64,000 bases of DNA, taken from NCBI RefSeq assembly GCF_021654115.1, contig NZ_JAIWJF010000001.1, positions 248,001 through 312,000 of the forward strand, read 5' to 3'. The notes under the pieces are model-generated. The model was not told where the DNA came from. It saw only the letters and a program-made list of their open reading frames with translations, and did no database searches. A program made the translations under genes and the position numbers. The DNA is from Furfurilactobacillus milii. GTDB taxonomy: Bacteria; Bacillota; Bacilli; Lactobacillales; Lactobacillaceae. Shown here piece after piece: positions 19,001 through 27,371 of the stretch. Position 1 is the stretch's first letter; the number at the start of each line of letters is the position of its first letter.

Positions 19001-19139
19001 ACAGACCATTGAAGGCAATAATCGGATGATTGGTATTATCAGCCACGTGACAGAAATGCAGGAACAAATTCCGGATCAACTGCAGGTTGTTTCTTTAGCG
19101 AATGGGCAGAGCACGATTAAGTATCAGCATGAGCTTTAG
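16011..19139 (+). CDS. sbcC: Exonuclease SbcC (Rad50 homologue)
   Basis: SMC-like ATPase of the SbcCD complex, 1042 residues. Walker A is SGKTGSGKTTIFDAMCFALFG near residue 33; the two long Gln-rich coiled-coil arms meet at the zinc hook CPVC with Cys520 and Cys523; the ABC signature HTLSGGESF and Walker B ALFVDEGFGSLD lie near the C-terminus. The coiled coils are unusually rich in Gln, as is common in lactobacilli. Cotranscribed with sbcD and closed by a strong terminator. Confidence 0.95.
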   Translation: MRPLRIRLVNFGPYKDQTIDFEDFNDAPLFLISGKTGSGKTTIFDAMCFALFGRSSGGDRNPDEMRSDFADQTEETFVTFIFEHHGQQYVINRKPKQILAKKRGTGTTEQVASVDLTVTDRDGKEQSWTKRGTVDQKLFDLLHLTPAQFTQIVLLPQGQFRHFLEANSNDKEALLADLFGTDLYKRWANNLNDQLKAMRQSSKDQSTQLATYAKMIKWQDDTEVPVADAPATDILAALIQQNEAMKPELAHRRQINDKESAQLSQLTTQVKTEESLIAVFSQREQAQLALSKLNQQTADMDKLAAHIKQLEWVQQTLPLQEKTVETKQQETRTTERLASTKASLTTAQQTLTDAVAVVEQLNAQKPEEAKRQSELTRLKQVRPLFETVATLSKQQVAQQQQLKSAQTNVELATKQLSEQQQLRDQLDQQLTTLQSLDAKQLTVRDQQHMLKTLTDQQADLDQQQHALQMRHQRIDKTAQQLAELTAKQKDAADRYQQLDHDWTVGQIQRLSAKLEDGEPCPVCGSTEHPKVAVATVTDVTEDELKEADKQRQDINQRVANVTGQLNELKAAQEKDQSAYEENDSSWAKRIAQLTDQSVATDNARDVLSQFKQQLANAVQQLNDALEHRTQLQQQLAVVKPQLETLIAQRDEANKKVQRVQTELTTVTAQLEDRRHDLPDQFNDLTSLDAHIKQVEQASQAYIEQTTKQQTAQNKAQQNVTQLQTQVTSLTQTQVEQHKTATAAQETFDEALNKRRPVVELAAFNQLANEVTELDEQRKIHQRFLTDKSRASAQVETLTKQIGDQTKPNVEETVKARDMQTEKQRTAQQLFYDFQQVVQSNEDVATKMKTLMAESREAQQQLAEMAELADTATGRSDMHLSLERYILQTYLQKVLTVANVRLAMLTNKRYQFRLDTSAGSRATDTGLEIDVFDDQAGKVRSVHTLSGGESFIAALSLALALGEVIQSEAGGITIEALFVDEGFGSLDGEALQMAMEALQTIEGNNRMIGIISHVTEMQEQIPDQLQVVSLANGQSTIKYQHEL

Positions 19140-19145
19140 TTAAAG

Positions 19146-19163
19146 ATATTTCCTGGGAAATAA
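19146..19163. repeat. 18-base palindromic repeat, copy 1
   Basis: ATATTTCCTGGGAAATAA, containing TTTCC/GGAAA symmetry, lies between the sbcC stop and its terminator. An identical 18-mer is at 57404-57421, also between a stop codon and a terminator. Confidence 0.5.
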
Positions 19164-19200
19164 AAAATCGACCAATTTGAGAAAATTGGTCGATTTTTTT
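19163..19200. terminator. Terminator after sbcC
   Basis: AAATCGACCAATTT pairs with AAATTGGTCGATTT over a short loop, with T-run on the plus strand and A-run for the convergent gene. Confidence 0.8.
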
Positions 19201-19207
19201 ATGACTT

Positions 19208-19795
19208 CTATTTGAATAAAATTGACTTAAAAAGAAGGATTACGCCTAGATAACCATCTTTTTCACTTTGCATGATACCAGCCCACATTCCTGAAATCAT
19301 ATCATGAATAGACTGCGTTATGCTCGGAATAAGCAGGAATGTTAAACAGAGTCCGCCGATTATTAACGTTTTCTTTGACAAGATTCGGTTCATTTGTGTC
19401 CAGTTGATTGTACAAAGAAGCCAAATCAATGTAATGATGAAAGGCAATTCTAACCAATCACGAAGGCTACTAGCAGACATGTGAAGCGCTAGTCCAATCA
19501 AATACCCGACAATAGATAGACCTGCCACGCTAAGAACGAATTTGCTTAGTCTAGATAACGGTTCTGGCTCATGTGACTCAAAGTTGTGAATCAACTTATC
19601 ATCGCCCTTAATCAAATCATCTAATGATAAATCAAAAAGTTCGCCTAATTTAATGACGTTGGTGAAACTTGGTAATGCAGTGCCACTCTCCCATTTCGAA
19701 ATAGATTCGCGTGAAATATTCAAACGCTTAGCCAGATCAGCTTGTGACCAATGTCGTTGTTCACGTTGTTGCTTGATTTGTTGACTGATTTTCAT
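19208..19795 (-). CDS. XRE-family regulator with membrane domain
   Basis: 195 residues. The first 65 form an XRE helix-turn-helix (WSQADLAKRLNISRESISKWESGTALPS). The rest carries about three hydrophobic segments (LSVAGLSIVGYLIGLALHM, LPFIITLIWLLC, LIIGGLCLTFLLIPSI), so it is a membrane-anchored regulator of a type common in Firmicutes. Target unknown; no partner gene beside it. Confidence 0.82.
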   Translation of the reverse strand: MKISQQIKQQREQRHWSQADLAKRLNISRESISKWESGTALPSFTNVIKLGELFDLSLDDLIKGDDKLIHNFESHEPEPLSRLSKFVLSVAGLSIVGYLIGLALHMSASSLRDWLELPFIITLIWLLCTINWTQMNRILSKKTLIIGGLCLTFLLIPSITQSIHDMISGMWAGIMQSEKDGYLGVILLFKSILFK

Positions 19796-19905
19796 ACTCT
19801 TCGCCCCCTCAATTTCTCCTATGATCCAAGTGTAAAGAGTATTTCGCAGAAGAGGTAGGACTTTATAGTTACATCAAGCTGTTATTGATATAAAAAAGTA
19901 GTTAA

Positions 19906-21000
19906 CTAGGAAATTGTTAAATCAACATTTGTGTCAGCAACCGGCATTGTATTGACCAATAGCTCAATGTGATGCACCCCAGCGTATAACGTGCGGGTGG
20001 TAAGCTGCTTCCACTTCATCGAAAAATGCCCGTTTATCGCTTGTTGTGGCTTTAAGTTGACACGTTTGATAAAGAAATCCTTGGCAGATGTTTGCTGGTT
20101 CTTCTTAACATAGTGTACGCGGTAACCGAGATAAAGTGGTAAATCGCTCTTTGTTGAATTCGTGAGCTGATAGCTAAAGTCAGAATTTTGATTTAAGGAA
20201 ACGGTCGGTGAGGATGTTGTTAACGAGATGTCTGTCAGTAATGATGCATCACGTTGGCTGTAGCCTAGTAGTGCTAATACATCCGGATTTCCCGCCTTAA
20301 ACAGCGTTCGCAGGGCTCGGTTAATAATCCAGTCTGTCGTTTGGGAGTCATGCCAGTGTGTCTTACAGAAATCGATGACCAACTGGGGATGATCTTTGCT
20401 AATGTCATTTAGGTTATTAGCGACGCTTTTTTGAACGTACGTGCTTTGATCGTGAACTAAATTTTCCAGAATCGGGAAAATTGGTGTTGGATCTTCCACA
20501 AACCGTTTGAGACGAATCCCCCAGGGCAGACGGGGCCGAATGCCTTCACTAGCAAGGCGACGCTGATCTTCATTTTGACTCTGAGACCAAGTGACCATTT
20601 GCTGAATTGTTTGTTTTGGTGAGTCGACTAGAAAGGGACGGATGGCAAATTCTGCCGAGGATGTTTTGGTCAGAACGCCCAGCGTACTCATGGAGGTTTG
20701 CCAATCGTTGCGTCCATAAAGCGCCACGTAGTTTGGCAGACATAGCGCGGCAAAACCGGTAATAGTTGTACTAATATCACACAGAATACCGGCAGCCTCT
20801 GTAAAGTCGCTTGGCAACTGATTGTGCAGCGCCCGTGTTATTTGGTCGCGACGTTCCATCAACTTGAGTGCTGACCATTGCTCATCAACGGTATCTCTGA
20901 TAAAAGTTGGAACATCAAACATTGAATAATGTTGTGTGATTGCTGTTCCTAGCTGAGTTAAGAAAGATGTTGAATATACATCCTTTAGAGCATCTGCCAT
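19906..21000 (-). CDS. alkC: AlkC-like DNA alkylation-repair glycosylase
   Basis: 364 residues of HEAT-like repeats (SEGIRPRLPWGIRLKRFVEDPTPIFPILENLVHD, then YVQKSVANNLNDISKDHPQLV), characteristic of the AlkC/AlkD family that removes N3-alkylpurines without base flipping. The last 90 residues after LLGYSQRDASLL form a beta-rich, Ig-like domain, the hallmark of AlkC over AlkD. An upstream dyad shared with the neighbouring WYL regulator suggests common control, plausibly a DNA-damage or stress signal. Confidence 0.82.
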   Translation of the reverse strand: MADALKDVYSTSFLTQLGTAITQHYSMFDVPTFIRDTVDEQWSALKLMERRDQITRALHNQLPSDFTEAAGILCDISTTITGFAALCLPNYVALYGRNDWQTSMSTLGVLTKTSSAEFAIRPFLVDSPKQTIQQMVTWSQSQNEDQRRLASEGIRPRLPWGIRLKRFVEDPTPIFPILENLVHDQSTYVQKSVANNLNDISKDHPQLVIDFCKTHWHDSQTTDWIINRALRTLFKAGNPDVLALLGYSQRDASLLTDISLTTSSPTVSLNQNSDFSYQLTNSTKSDLPLYLGYRVHYVKKNQQTSAKDFFIKRVNLKPQQAINGHFSMKWKQLTTRTLYAGVHHIELLVNTMPVADTNVDLTIS

Positions 21001-21057
21001 GGTTTATCCTCCATAAAATGTCGATTATATATCCTGATTATCATACAGTACAAAACA

Positions 21058-21072
21058 TGACATCCTTTGTCA
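21058..21072. promoter_or_regulatory. Dyad upstream of alkC (candidate WYL-regulator site)
   Basis: TGACA-N5-TGTCA within a longer block AAAACATGACA...TGTCAGG. A near copy with a 6-base spacer is at 22087-22102, upstream of the WYL regulator and the NTF2-like gene. Confidence 0.5.
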
Positions 21073-21076
21073 GGCT

Positions 21077-21982
21077 TTAATAATGATCCAAACATTTCTG
21101 AATTTCATCTTTCATTCGCTGCCGTAGTGAACTTGGTTGTACCACTGTTAAGTGTGATCCAAAAGACAACAAGTAAGTAATTAACCAGTCATCGTCATTC
21201 ATCTTTGTGTTAATCAGATAATCACCGTGTGATTGTTGAACTATTTGATTTGTCGGAAAGGCTTCAAACAAGCGGTATTTCAAGACTGCATCTGCGTGCA
21301 ATTGAATGTCAATTTGGTTGGTCGCGCTAGACCGCTGAGCAGAATGGTCTGTTAACCACGGTTGTTTGCCCTCGGCCAACGATTGTTTGTTCGTCACGCG
21401 TAGATGATCAATTCGTGACAGCTTAAATAATCGATCCGCCCGACGCTCTACTGAGTATCCCCGTAAATACCATGCCTTATCTTTAAAAATGACTTGGTAG
21501 GGAAATACTTCACGGGGCAAATATTCATTTTTAGCACTTAAATAGTTAAATGCAACTAGCCGAGAATGAATAATTGCATCGCGAAGCTTAGCTAGTGTAC
21601 TTTTTTGGTTTCGTGAGTCAGACCATGTTGATGGGTCGATCGTGATCCAGGCCACGGGCTGTTGATGAAACAGAGCCGATAACTTTTCGACCGTTTCATT
21701 ATTATCGACGCCGAGGTTTTTTAAGCCATTCAAGGCAGCTAAAATGGTCGTTTGTTCCTGCTTATTAACAATCGTATTGTCGATTTTATATTCCGGCAGG
21801 AGAGCAATGCCACCATTACGGCCTTGTAGGACATAGATCGGGACACCGGCGGCCGACAAGTCGTCGACATATCGGTATACGGTTCTGACCGAAACATCCA
21901 GTTGCTCAGCTAGAGCTGGTGCAGCGACTTTATTATGGTTCATTAGTAGATAAATCATTTGGAATAACCGATTGGACTTCAT
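21077..21982 (-). CDS. DeoR-type HTH / WYL-domain regulator (YafY family)
   Basis: 301 residues: HTH at the N-terminus (VAAPALAEQLDVSVRTVYRYVDDLSAAGVPI), then a WYL domain recognised from KDKAWYLRGYSVERRADRLFKLSRI and a C-terminal extension. WYL regulators sense nucleic-acid or small-molecule ligands and often control DNA-damage or defence genes. Here it is codirectional with and just upstream of alkC and divergent from the NTF2-like gene; matching dyads flank it. Confidence 0.88.
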   Translation of the reverse strand: MKSNRLFQMIYLLMNHNKVAAPALAEQLDVSVRTVYRYVDDLSAAGVPIYVLQGRNGGIALLPEYKIDNTIVNKQEQTTILAALNGLKNLGVDNNETVEKLSALFHQQPVAWITIDPSTWSDSRNQKSTLAKLRDAIIHSRLVAFNYLSAKNEYLPREVFPYQVIFKDKAWYLRGYSVERRADRLFKLSRIDHLRVTNKQSLAEGKQPWLTDHSAQRSSATNQIDIQLHADAVLKYRLFEAFPTNQIVQQSHGDYLINTKMNDDDWLITYLLSFGSHLTVVQPSSLRQRMKDEIQKCLDHY

Positions 21983-22086
21983 GGGATTGGGCCTTTCTAT
22001 AGAGGATGGGCATTACTAGTCTGCGTTAACTCGACTGCGATAAAAGTAAACTTGCTCAATTAATTTTGCGCTTTTTTTATAAAACA

Positions 22087-22102
22087 TGACAGTCTATTGT
22101 CA
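22087..22102. promoter_or_regulatory. Dyad between the WYL regulator and NTF2-like gene
   Basis: TGACA-N6-TGTCA inside AAAACATGACA...TGTCAGGTTT, matching the block upstream of alkC except for a one-base longer spacer. Confidence 0.5.
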
Positions 22103-22203
22103 GGTTTATGTTGATAAGCTGAATTCAATCAGTAAGGTAGCGTGCGTTTGACGCTAAGCCAATTGATTATGTATGACACACGAAAATTTAGGAGGAATTA
22201 GTT

Positions 22204-22635
22204 ATGAGTAGTGAACAATTTGCATATAAACCAGGTACCGAGGCATTTTTCAATATCGTCATGGAAGGTCTAAAAGGTGAGGTAGACACAGATAATTACT
22301 GGGAAGCCGTTGATGAAAATGCTGTTTTTGAATTCATGTACAATATTCCTGGATTCACCAACAAAATTGAGGGGCGTCAGGCCTATATGGATTGGTTTGC
22401 CGGTTATTCAGCGGTGTTGGATAGTGCGGATGGTTTGCGAGTTTACAAGGATGCTGACAAACACGCGGTGATTTTAGAATATGCTGTGCACGGTGTGGTA
22501 CCCAGTACAGGCAAAAAATATGACAACAATTTTTGTTCCATCGCAATTTTGAAGAATCGTAAAATTGTCCACTGGTACGATTACATGGACACGATGGCCG
22601 TCATGCTCAGCAACACGCCGGAAGATAAGAAATAA
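22204..22635 (+). CDS. SnoaL/NTF2-like protein
   Basis: 143 residues with the alpha+beta cone-fold pattern of SnoaL-like proteins: helix TEAFFNIVMEGLKG, EAVDENAVFEFMYNIPG, IEGRQAYMDWFAGY, then strands ending with NNFCSIAILKNRKIVHWYDYMDT. Such proteins are small isomerases, dehydratases or ligand-binding proteins; the substrate cannot be told. Good GGAGGAATTAGTT site. Divergent from the WYL regulator and probably controlled by it. Confidence 0.75.
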   Translation: MSSEQFAYKPGTEAFFNIVMEGLKGEVDTDNYWEAVDENAVFEFMYNIPGFTNKIEGRQAYMDWFAGYSAVLDSADGLRVYKDADKHAVILEYAVHGVVPSTGKKYDNNFCSIAILKNRKIVHWYDYMDTMAVMLSNTPEDKK

Positions 22636-22768
22636 TTGTTAACTTTGTTCTGAAGTAAAAGGAATTATTGTCTTGCAGGTAGCTTACCAAAAGGTGATAG
22701 TTAGACTATTAAAAGCGAATATAAGAATACGAGTATGCTATTATTCGTCAATTTAGGAGAGTGCCTAC

Positions 22769-23560
22769 ATGACAATCCAGCAGCCAGAAGACAATGCACA
22801 GTATCAAACGGATGCTAACTTATCAATTCGACAGCGTCTGCATCAGCAATACAGCACAAATAAGCAAGGATTAATGCCATGGTTGCGCCAACAAATGACC
22901 ATTCATGCAGGTGATCGCATCTTAGAATTAGGTTGTGGCAATGGTAGCTTGTGGCAAGGATACTTGGATCAACTGCCTTCAACGATTGCGTTAACGTTGT
23001 CTGACTATTCGCAGGGGATGGTTGATTTAGTGACAAACCAGTTTGGAAACGACCAACGAGTCAGCTGTATGAAAATTGACGCACAATCAATTCCTTTTTC
23101 TGATGAATCATTTGATATTGTTATTGCGAATCATACGCTGCACACTGTGCCTGATATTGCACTGGCTATTCGTGAGATTGCTAGGGTATTGAAACCACAC
23201 GGCACCTTCTATACCGCGGTTAATGGCAATCAGGGGATGGAACATTATCTGCACGAAGCGATTCAATCAATCCAACCGGCGAATATGGCATTTGCCGAGC
23301 AGTTGAGTTTTAATTTGCAAAATGGCGTGTCACAGTTAGACAGGGCTTTTAGTCGAGTTCAACGGCGGGACTATCCTGATAGTCTGCATATTACCGAGAC
23401 GCAGGATTTAATCGCGTGGATCCAGTCGACGAACATGACAGATGATGGGATTGATGATAAGTTACTGCAGGAGCTGACCGTTTATTTTGAAACGTTAAGA
23501 CAGCGCAATGGTGTAATTGATATTCCCAAGCAAGTCGGGTTATTAATTGCTGAAAAATAA
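22769..23560 (+). CDS. Class I SAM-dependent methyltransferase
   Basis: 263 residues. SAM-binding motif I is RILELGCGNGSLWQ near residue 47; motif II region ALTLSDYSQGMVDLV; motif for the UbiE-like group DESFDIVIANHTLHTVPDIALAIREIARVLKPHGTFY. The long C-terminal part would give substrate choice, which I cannot infer. Preceded by GGAGAGTGCC. Monocistronic. Confidence 0.85.
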   Translation: MTIQQPEDNAQYQTDANLSIRQRLHQQYSTNKQGLMPWLRQQMTIHAGDRILELGCGNGSLWQGYLDQLPSTIALTLSDYSQGMVDLVTNQFGNDQRVSCMKIDAQSIPFSDESFDIVIANHTLHTVPDIALAIREIARVLKPHGTFYTAVNGNQGMEHYLHEAIQSIQPANMAFAEQLSFNLQNGVSQLDRAFSRVQRRDYPDSLHITETQDLIAWIQSTNMTDDGIDDKLLQELTVYFETLRQRNGVIDIPKQVGLLIAEK

Positions 23561-23581
23561 ACTAGGCTTAACAATGCTTGG

Positions 23582-23633
23582 CTAAACAAATAGGCTGACG
23601 AGGAAATTAATCTTCGCCAGCCTATTTGCTTAG
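23582..23633. terminator. Bidirectional terminator
   Basis: Long inverted repeat, CTAAACAAATAGGCTG with CAGCCTATTTGCTTAG, between the convergent methyltransferase and PadR genes. Confidence 0.7.
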
Positions 23634-23661
23634 TCAGTCTTGTGCATAAAAACGAGAAATT

Positions 23662-24195
23662 TTACTTACCATCTGGATGTTCCTGCAACCATTGTTTCAA
23701 AAAAGCGATTTCTGTTTTGCTTGAATTAATACCGTATGCAAAGGCTAATTTTTGCCCAGTCGACATGCAGCGATTATGTGATGGCAGATAGTCGCTAAGT
23801 CGTTGTTGAAGTTGCTCAATTGCTTCTGTTTCCTGCTGGATTTCATCCTTAACGATTTGTACGATTCGCTGCGGGTCGACAAACTCACCAAACATTAACC
23901 GTGCCAAAAAATCTGATTTGACGCTTTCTGCCTCTACTGGGGAATGAAGGTACTCGTCAAATTCCGCTTCACCTGCTGGCGTAATTGAGAAGACGTTTTT
24001 ATCAGGTTTACCTTGCTGGGGGACAATTTCCTTAGTGACCATGCCGTCTTTTTCGAGTTTTCGTAGCGCAGGATAGACCATGCCAGCCGAGCTATCAAAG
24101 AAGAATGCAAAACTTGTTTGAAACAGTTGGGTGATGTCATAACCTGTTTGAGGACCGCTTTTTAAAATACCGAGGACGATTTGCCGACTTTTCAT
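23662..24195 (-). CDS. PadR-family repressor
   Basis: 177 residues: winged helix LGILKSGPQTGYDITQLFQTSFAFFFDSSAGMVYPALRKLEKDGMVTKE, followed by a C-terminal Vir-type helical domain. It is encoded just downstream of the MFS pump at 24258-26018 and probably in the same transcript, typical of autoregulated PadR/pump pairs. The large inverted repeat upstream of the pump is its likely operator. Confidence 0.85.
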   Translation of the reverse strand: MKSRQIVLGILKSGPQTGYDITQLFQTSFAFFFDSSAGMVYPALRKLEKDGMVTKEIVPQQGKPDKNVFSITPAGEAEFDEYLHSPVEAESVKSDFLARLMFGEFVDPQRIVQIVKDEIQQETEAIEQLQQRLSDYLPSHNRCMSTGQKLAFAYGINSSKTEIAFLKQWLQEHPDGK

Positions 24196-24257
24196 GGTCT
24201 ATTAACTCCTTTAGTGATTAAGTACAGGTTATCATAGAATCTTCAAGAACCGCTTTT

Positions 24258-26018
24258 TTATCGCGCAATTTTAACATCGTGTTTGATAATCGCCAAGTAA
24301 TCTTTGCGCCGGTAAAACAAGAGTGCCACGAAGATGAAGCTAATTGCAAACGGAAAGGCGTGCTGATATAAGACTAGAAAGGCCTTCGATATCAGCGATT
24401 TAGTGTGCTTAGCAATACTGTCACTAGTACGTTTGATTTCGTGGTTATCTTTTTTCACAATCGCGACAACCTTCTGTGTTACCCGTTCTTGAATTTGTTT
24501 GCGTACAATAATTTGCTGTTGAGTAGGAAGCTGATTAATGTGCGCTTTTTGGGTCGCAAGTTTTGTTTCCCGGGAAATAATCTGTGCCTGTTGGCGCTTG
24601 TTGATACCATTACTTTGATGAGTTGGGGTCTTAGCGCCAGTGCCTGTGAAACGTTGTTGAGTGGCTTTTAGCATTTTTTGTTTGGTCGTTTGAGAGAGGG
24701 AGGTCTGCTCAATTCGGGTTTGCGCGTCGTGCCAGGCGGTTGTTTTGGCCGTGTTGATGTTACTAGTGAGTAGTGAGACAAAGATGGCGACAGCGAGAAC
24801 ATTGCCGATTTGACGTAGAACGCCCATCACAGATTGAGACGCAGTTAGCTTTTCACCTTCAAAGTCGGACGCGGCTAAGACGGTGATTGGGCCGATAATC
24901 ACACCATAACCAGCGCCGAGCAACATGAGCCCGATCAATGTTTGCCAGTAGTGGTCAGGGTTCATAAAACCAAGGATGCCGTAACCGATTGCCATAGAAA
25001 GAAAGCCGAGTCCAATGATCAAGCGGGGCCCAAAGCGTTCAATTAGAGTACCGGCGATGGGTGACATCACAAAGATCATAAATGAAGCCGGCGTGATGAG
25101 TAATGCGGCTACTAGCTCTGTTTTCCCCTGAACCTGCGTGAAAAATGTCGGCATGATTACCATGACTGACACTAACAGTAGACCGGCCAAGATAACGGTC
25201 AGGGATGCGCCGGAAAACTGCCGATCTGCGAAGAGATCTAGCCGCACCATAGGTGATTTGACACGCGATTCTAGGAAAATGAATGCGACAAAAGCAATTA
25301 TGGTTAGCCCGGCAAGAGATAAAATACGAGCGCTTGTCCACCCCCAGTCAGTGCCTTGCGTGAGTGATAGTGTCAAAGAGAATAACGTGATCATTAAGAG
25401 AAACATGCCACCAAAGTCGATTTTAGCGTTGGTTCGTGGCTCATGTCGCAGTGGTAACTGCAATGTCACGCCGATAAAGGCAATGAGTAATAATGGCAGG
25501 TTAATGTAGAAGACCCAACGCCAGCCAAGAAACTCTGTTACAATACCGCCAATGGTTGGTCCTAAAGTTGATGCCAGCCCTTGCGTTAGTCCAATGGTAA
25601 GCAGTGCCGTTTTACGTTTGGACTGAGAAGTTGACGCAATGGCGATGGTCATGCTAGTTGGGAAAATGATGGCAGCTCCAATACTTTGGATACCACGGCC
25701 AATGATCAATGTTGCCGGAACGTTGGCGTCTCCGGAAACAAATGAACCAATCGCAAACGTCAACAACCCAATCAGATAAACTTTGTTGCGACCGAAAATG
25801 TCGGCAATCCGTGCTAATGGAATTGTGAGCACGGCAAACGTAATTGTGTAAATGTTAAGCGCCCAAGATAAGCGGTCTAAAGGCACGTTCATGCTAGTCT
25901 GAATTGCTGGGAGCGCAATGTTCATTACCGTTGTATCCAACATGCATAAGAATGTTCCGATACACATGGTTAGGATTAGTAGCATATTTTTATTTTTCAT
26001 ATTCAATGTCACTTTCAT
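24258..26018 (-). CDS. MFS drug exporter (DHA2 family) with long periplasmic-type loop
   Basis: 586 residues, 14 membrane helices: DTTVMNIALPAIQTSM in helix 1, IADIFGRNKVYL, and the antiporter motif GLASTLGPTIGGIV. Between the last two helices is a long hydrophilic insert (about residues 420-545) rich in Gln, Lys and Thr, larger than in most DHA2 pumps. The ATG used has no clear ribosome site and is only about 30 bases from the predicted transcript start; the ATG at 26000 (MKNKN) is an alternative. Controlled with PadR through the adjacent operator. Confidence 0.85.
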   Translation of the reverse strand: MKVTLNMKNKNMLLILTMCIGTFLCMLDTTVMNIALPAIQTSMNVPLDRLSWALNIYTITFAVLTIPLARIADIFGRNKVYLIGLLTFAIGSFVSGDANVPATLIIGRGIQSIGAAIIFPTSMTIAIASTSQSKRKTALLTIGLTQGLASTLGPTIGGIVTEFLGWRWVFYINLPLLLIAFIGVTLQLPLRHEPRTNAKIDFGGMFLLMITLFSLTLSLTQGTDWGWTSARILSLAGLTIIAFVAFIFLESRVKSPMVRLDLFADRQFSGASLTVILAGLLLVSVMVIMPTFFTQVQGKTELVAALLITPASFMIFVMSPIAGTLIERFGPRLIIGLGFLSMAIGYGILGFMNPDHYWQTLIGLMLLGAGYGVIIGPITVLAASDFEGEKLTASQSVMGVLRQIGNVLAVAIFVSLLTSNINTAKTTAWHDAQTRIEQTSLSQTTKQKMLKATQQRFTGTGAKTPTHQSNGINKRQQAQIISRETKLATQKAHINQLPTQQQIIVRKQIQERVTQKVVAIVKKDNHEIKRTSDSIAKHTKSLISKAFLVLYQHAFPFAISFIFVALLFYRRKDYLAIIKHDVKIAR

Positions 26019-26019
26019 A

Positions 26020-26080
26020 TTAACAATTATAGTATTGTTCGAACATTTGATACTATAATTGTTAATAGTAACATTGTCAA
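26020..26080 (-). promoter_or_regulatory. Pump promoter with large operator dyad
   Basis: On the minus strand TTGACA (26075-26080), a 17-base spacer and TATAGT (26052-26057) form a strong promoter. A perfect 16-bp inverted repeat, TTAACAATTATAGTAT at 26020-26035 and its complement at 26050-26065, covers the -10 box and start point and has a second palindrome, TGTTCGAACA, in its centre. Confidence 0.75.
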
Positions 26081-26158
26081 TATAAACTTATTTTCCTTAA
26101 ATCAAGAAAAGGCTTACAGTAGAAGTGAACATTAAACAAATCGAATGGGGGAGTTAAG

Positions 26159-27103
26159 ATGCGTTCAGTTGTTATTAATGAACCAGGGGATTCAAGTGTC
26201 TTAAAAATTGAGGAACGGCCAATTCCTAATGCGGATGCTACGCACACTGTAATTCACATCAAGGCTTTTGGGATTCATCGCTACGAAGTATTGACGCGGG
26301 ATGGTGGTTCTCCGTCGGTAAAGTTTCCACGGGTTATTGGCGTCGAGGCTGTTGGGGAAGTGTCTGAGCCAGCGACAAACTCAAAATTCACGAAGGGACA
26401 ACGTGTTCTTGTTATCAATGGTGGTTTTGGTCGTGAATTTGATGGCAGTTATCAAGAATACGCATTGGTTCCAGATGATTTATTGTTTGCTGTTGATTAC
26501 AATGTTGACTGGCAAACACTGGCACAGTACCCGGAAAACTTTTACACAGCATTTGGTGCTATGAAAATGACGCGTGTGAAAAAGGGTCAATCATTGCTCG
26601 TTCGGGGCGGGACTACGGCTGTCGGCATGGCAATGATTGGATTGGCAAAGTCACTTGGAATTGAGGTTTCAGCAACCACAAGGAAGCCAGAACGACAGCA
26701 ATTGCTGCTGGATCAAGGAGCTGACCATGTGGTCCTTGATAAGGATAATCAACTGCAAACAAGCGAAAAGTATGATGGCATTGTCGATATGGTCGGCACG
26801 GTGAGTTGCCAAAACTCAATTGAACACATCAAACGTGGTGGTGTCTGCTGTATGATTGGTTTGTTAGCTGGTGAATGGGTCTTTAAAGAGTTTGACCCCT
26901 TCACATTAGGTGGTGCATATTTGTCTGTGTTCGACGGTGGCGAACCGAGTCAGGCATTGTTTGATGAAATTTTCGATTTAATCAAACGTAATCACCTCAG
27001 TATTCCTATTTCCAAAACGTTTAAACTGTCGGAAATTGCTGCCGCGCAAGATTACGTCATGGCCAATCCTCAACCCGGACAAGTGATTGTCACTACGGAA
27101 TGA
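26159..27103 (+). CDS. Zinc-independent MDR quinone-oxidoreductase-type protein
   Basis: 314 residues of the medium-chain dehydrogenase/reductase family. GroES-like N-terminus with HIKAFGIHRYEVLTRDG and FPRVIGVEAVGEV, then a Rossmann part with SLLVRGGTTAVGMAMIGLAKSLGIEVSATTR. No structural-zinc cysteines, so it belongs to the quinone/enone reductase branch using NADPH. Divergent from the MFS/PadR operon and sharing its control region, so possibly part of the same detoxification response. Confidence 0.85.
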   Translation: MRSVVINEPGDSSVLKIEERPIPNADATHTVIHIKAFGIHRYEVLTRDGGSPSVKFPRVIGVEAVGEVSEPATNSKFTKGQRVLVINGGFGREFDGSYQEYALVPDDLLFAVDYNVDWQTLAQYPENFYTAFGAMKMTRVKKGQSLLVRGGTTAVGMAMIGLAKSLGIEVSATTRKPERQQLLLDQGADHVVLDKDNQLQTSEKYDGIVDMVGTVSCQNSIEHIKRGGVCCMIGLLAGEWVFKEFDPFTLGGAYLSVFDGGEPSQALFDEIFDLIKRNHLSIPISKTFKLSEIAAAQDYVMANPQPGQVIVTTE

Positions 27104-27124
27104 TGCTATTTAGGTCAAAAAAAT

Positions 27125-27167
27125 AACGTGTAATCCATTTAAACTGTTGGATTACGCGTTTTTTTTG
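27125..27167 (+). terminator. Terminator after the MDR gene
   Basis: AACGTGTAATCC pairs with GGATTACGCGTT over a 12-base loop, followed by TTTTTTT. Confidence 0.8.
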
Positions 27168-27371
27168 ATTCAAGAGCGTTGGCGCGAACTTGAATACAAA
27201 AATATAAAACTGGCAAGTGCGTTTGAATTTCCCCTTCAATTGCTTTGCAAAGGCGGTAACTATCCGCTGTTGTGAGACCGCGACTTTTTTTGACATAGGG
27301 CTCCTCTGGGCTTTATTCGCAAAAGTGAGTAAAATAAACATATTAGGATGCATCAGAAAGAGGGCGTTGGC

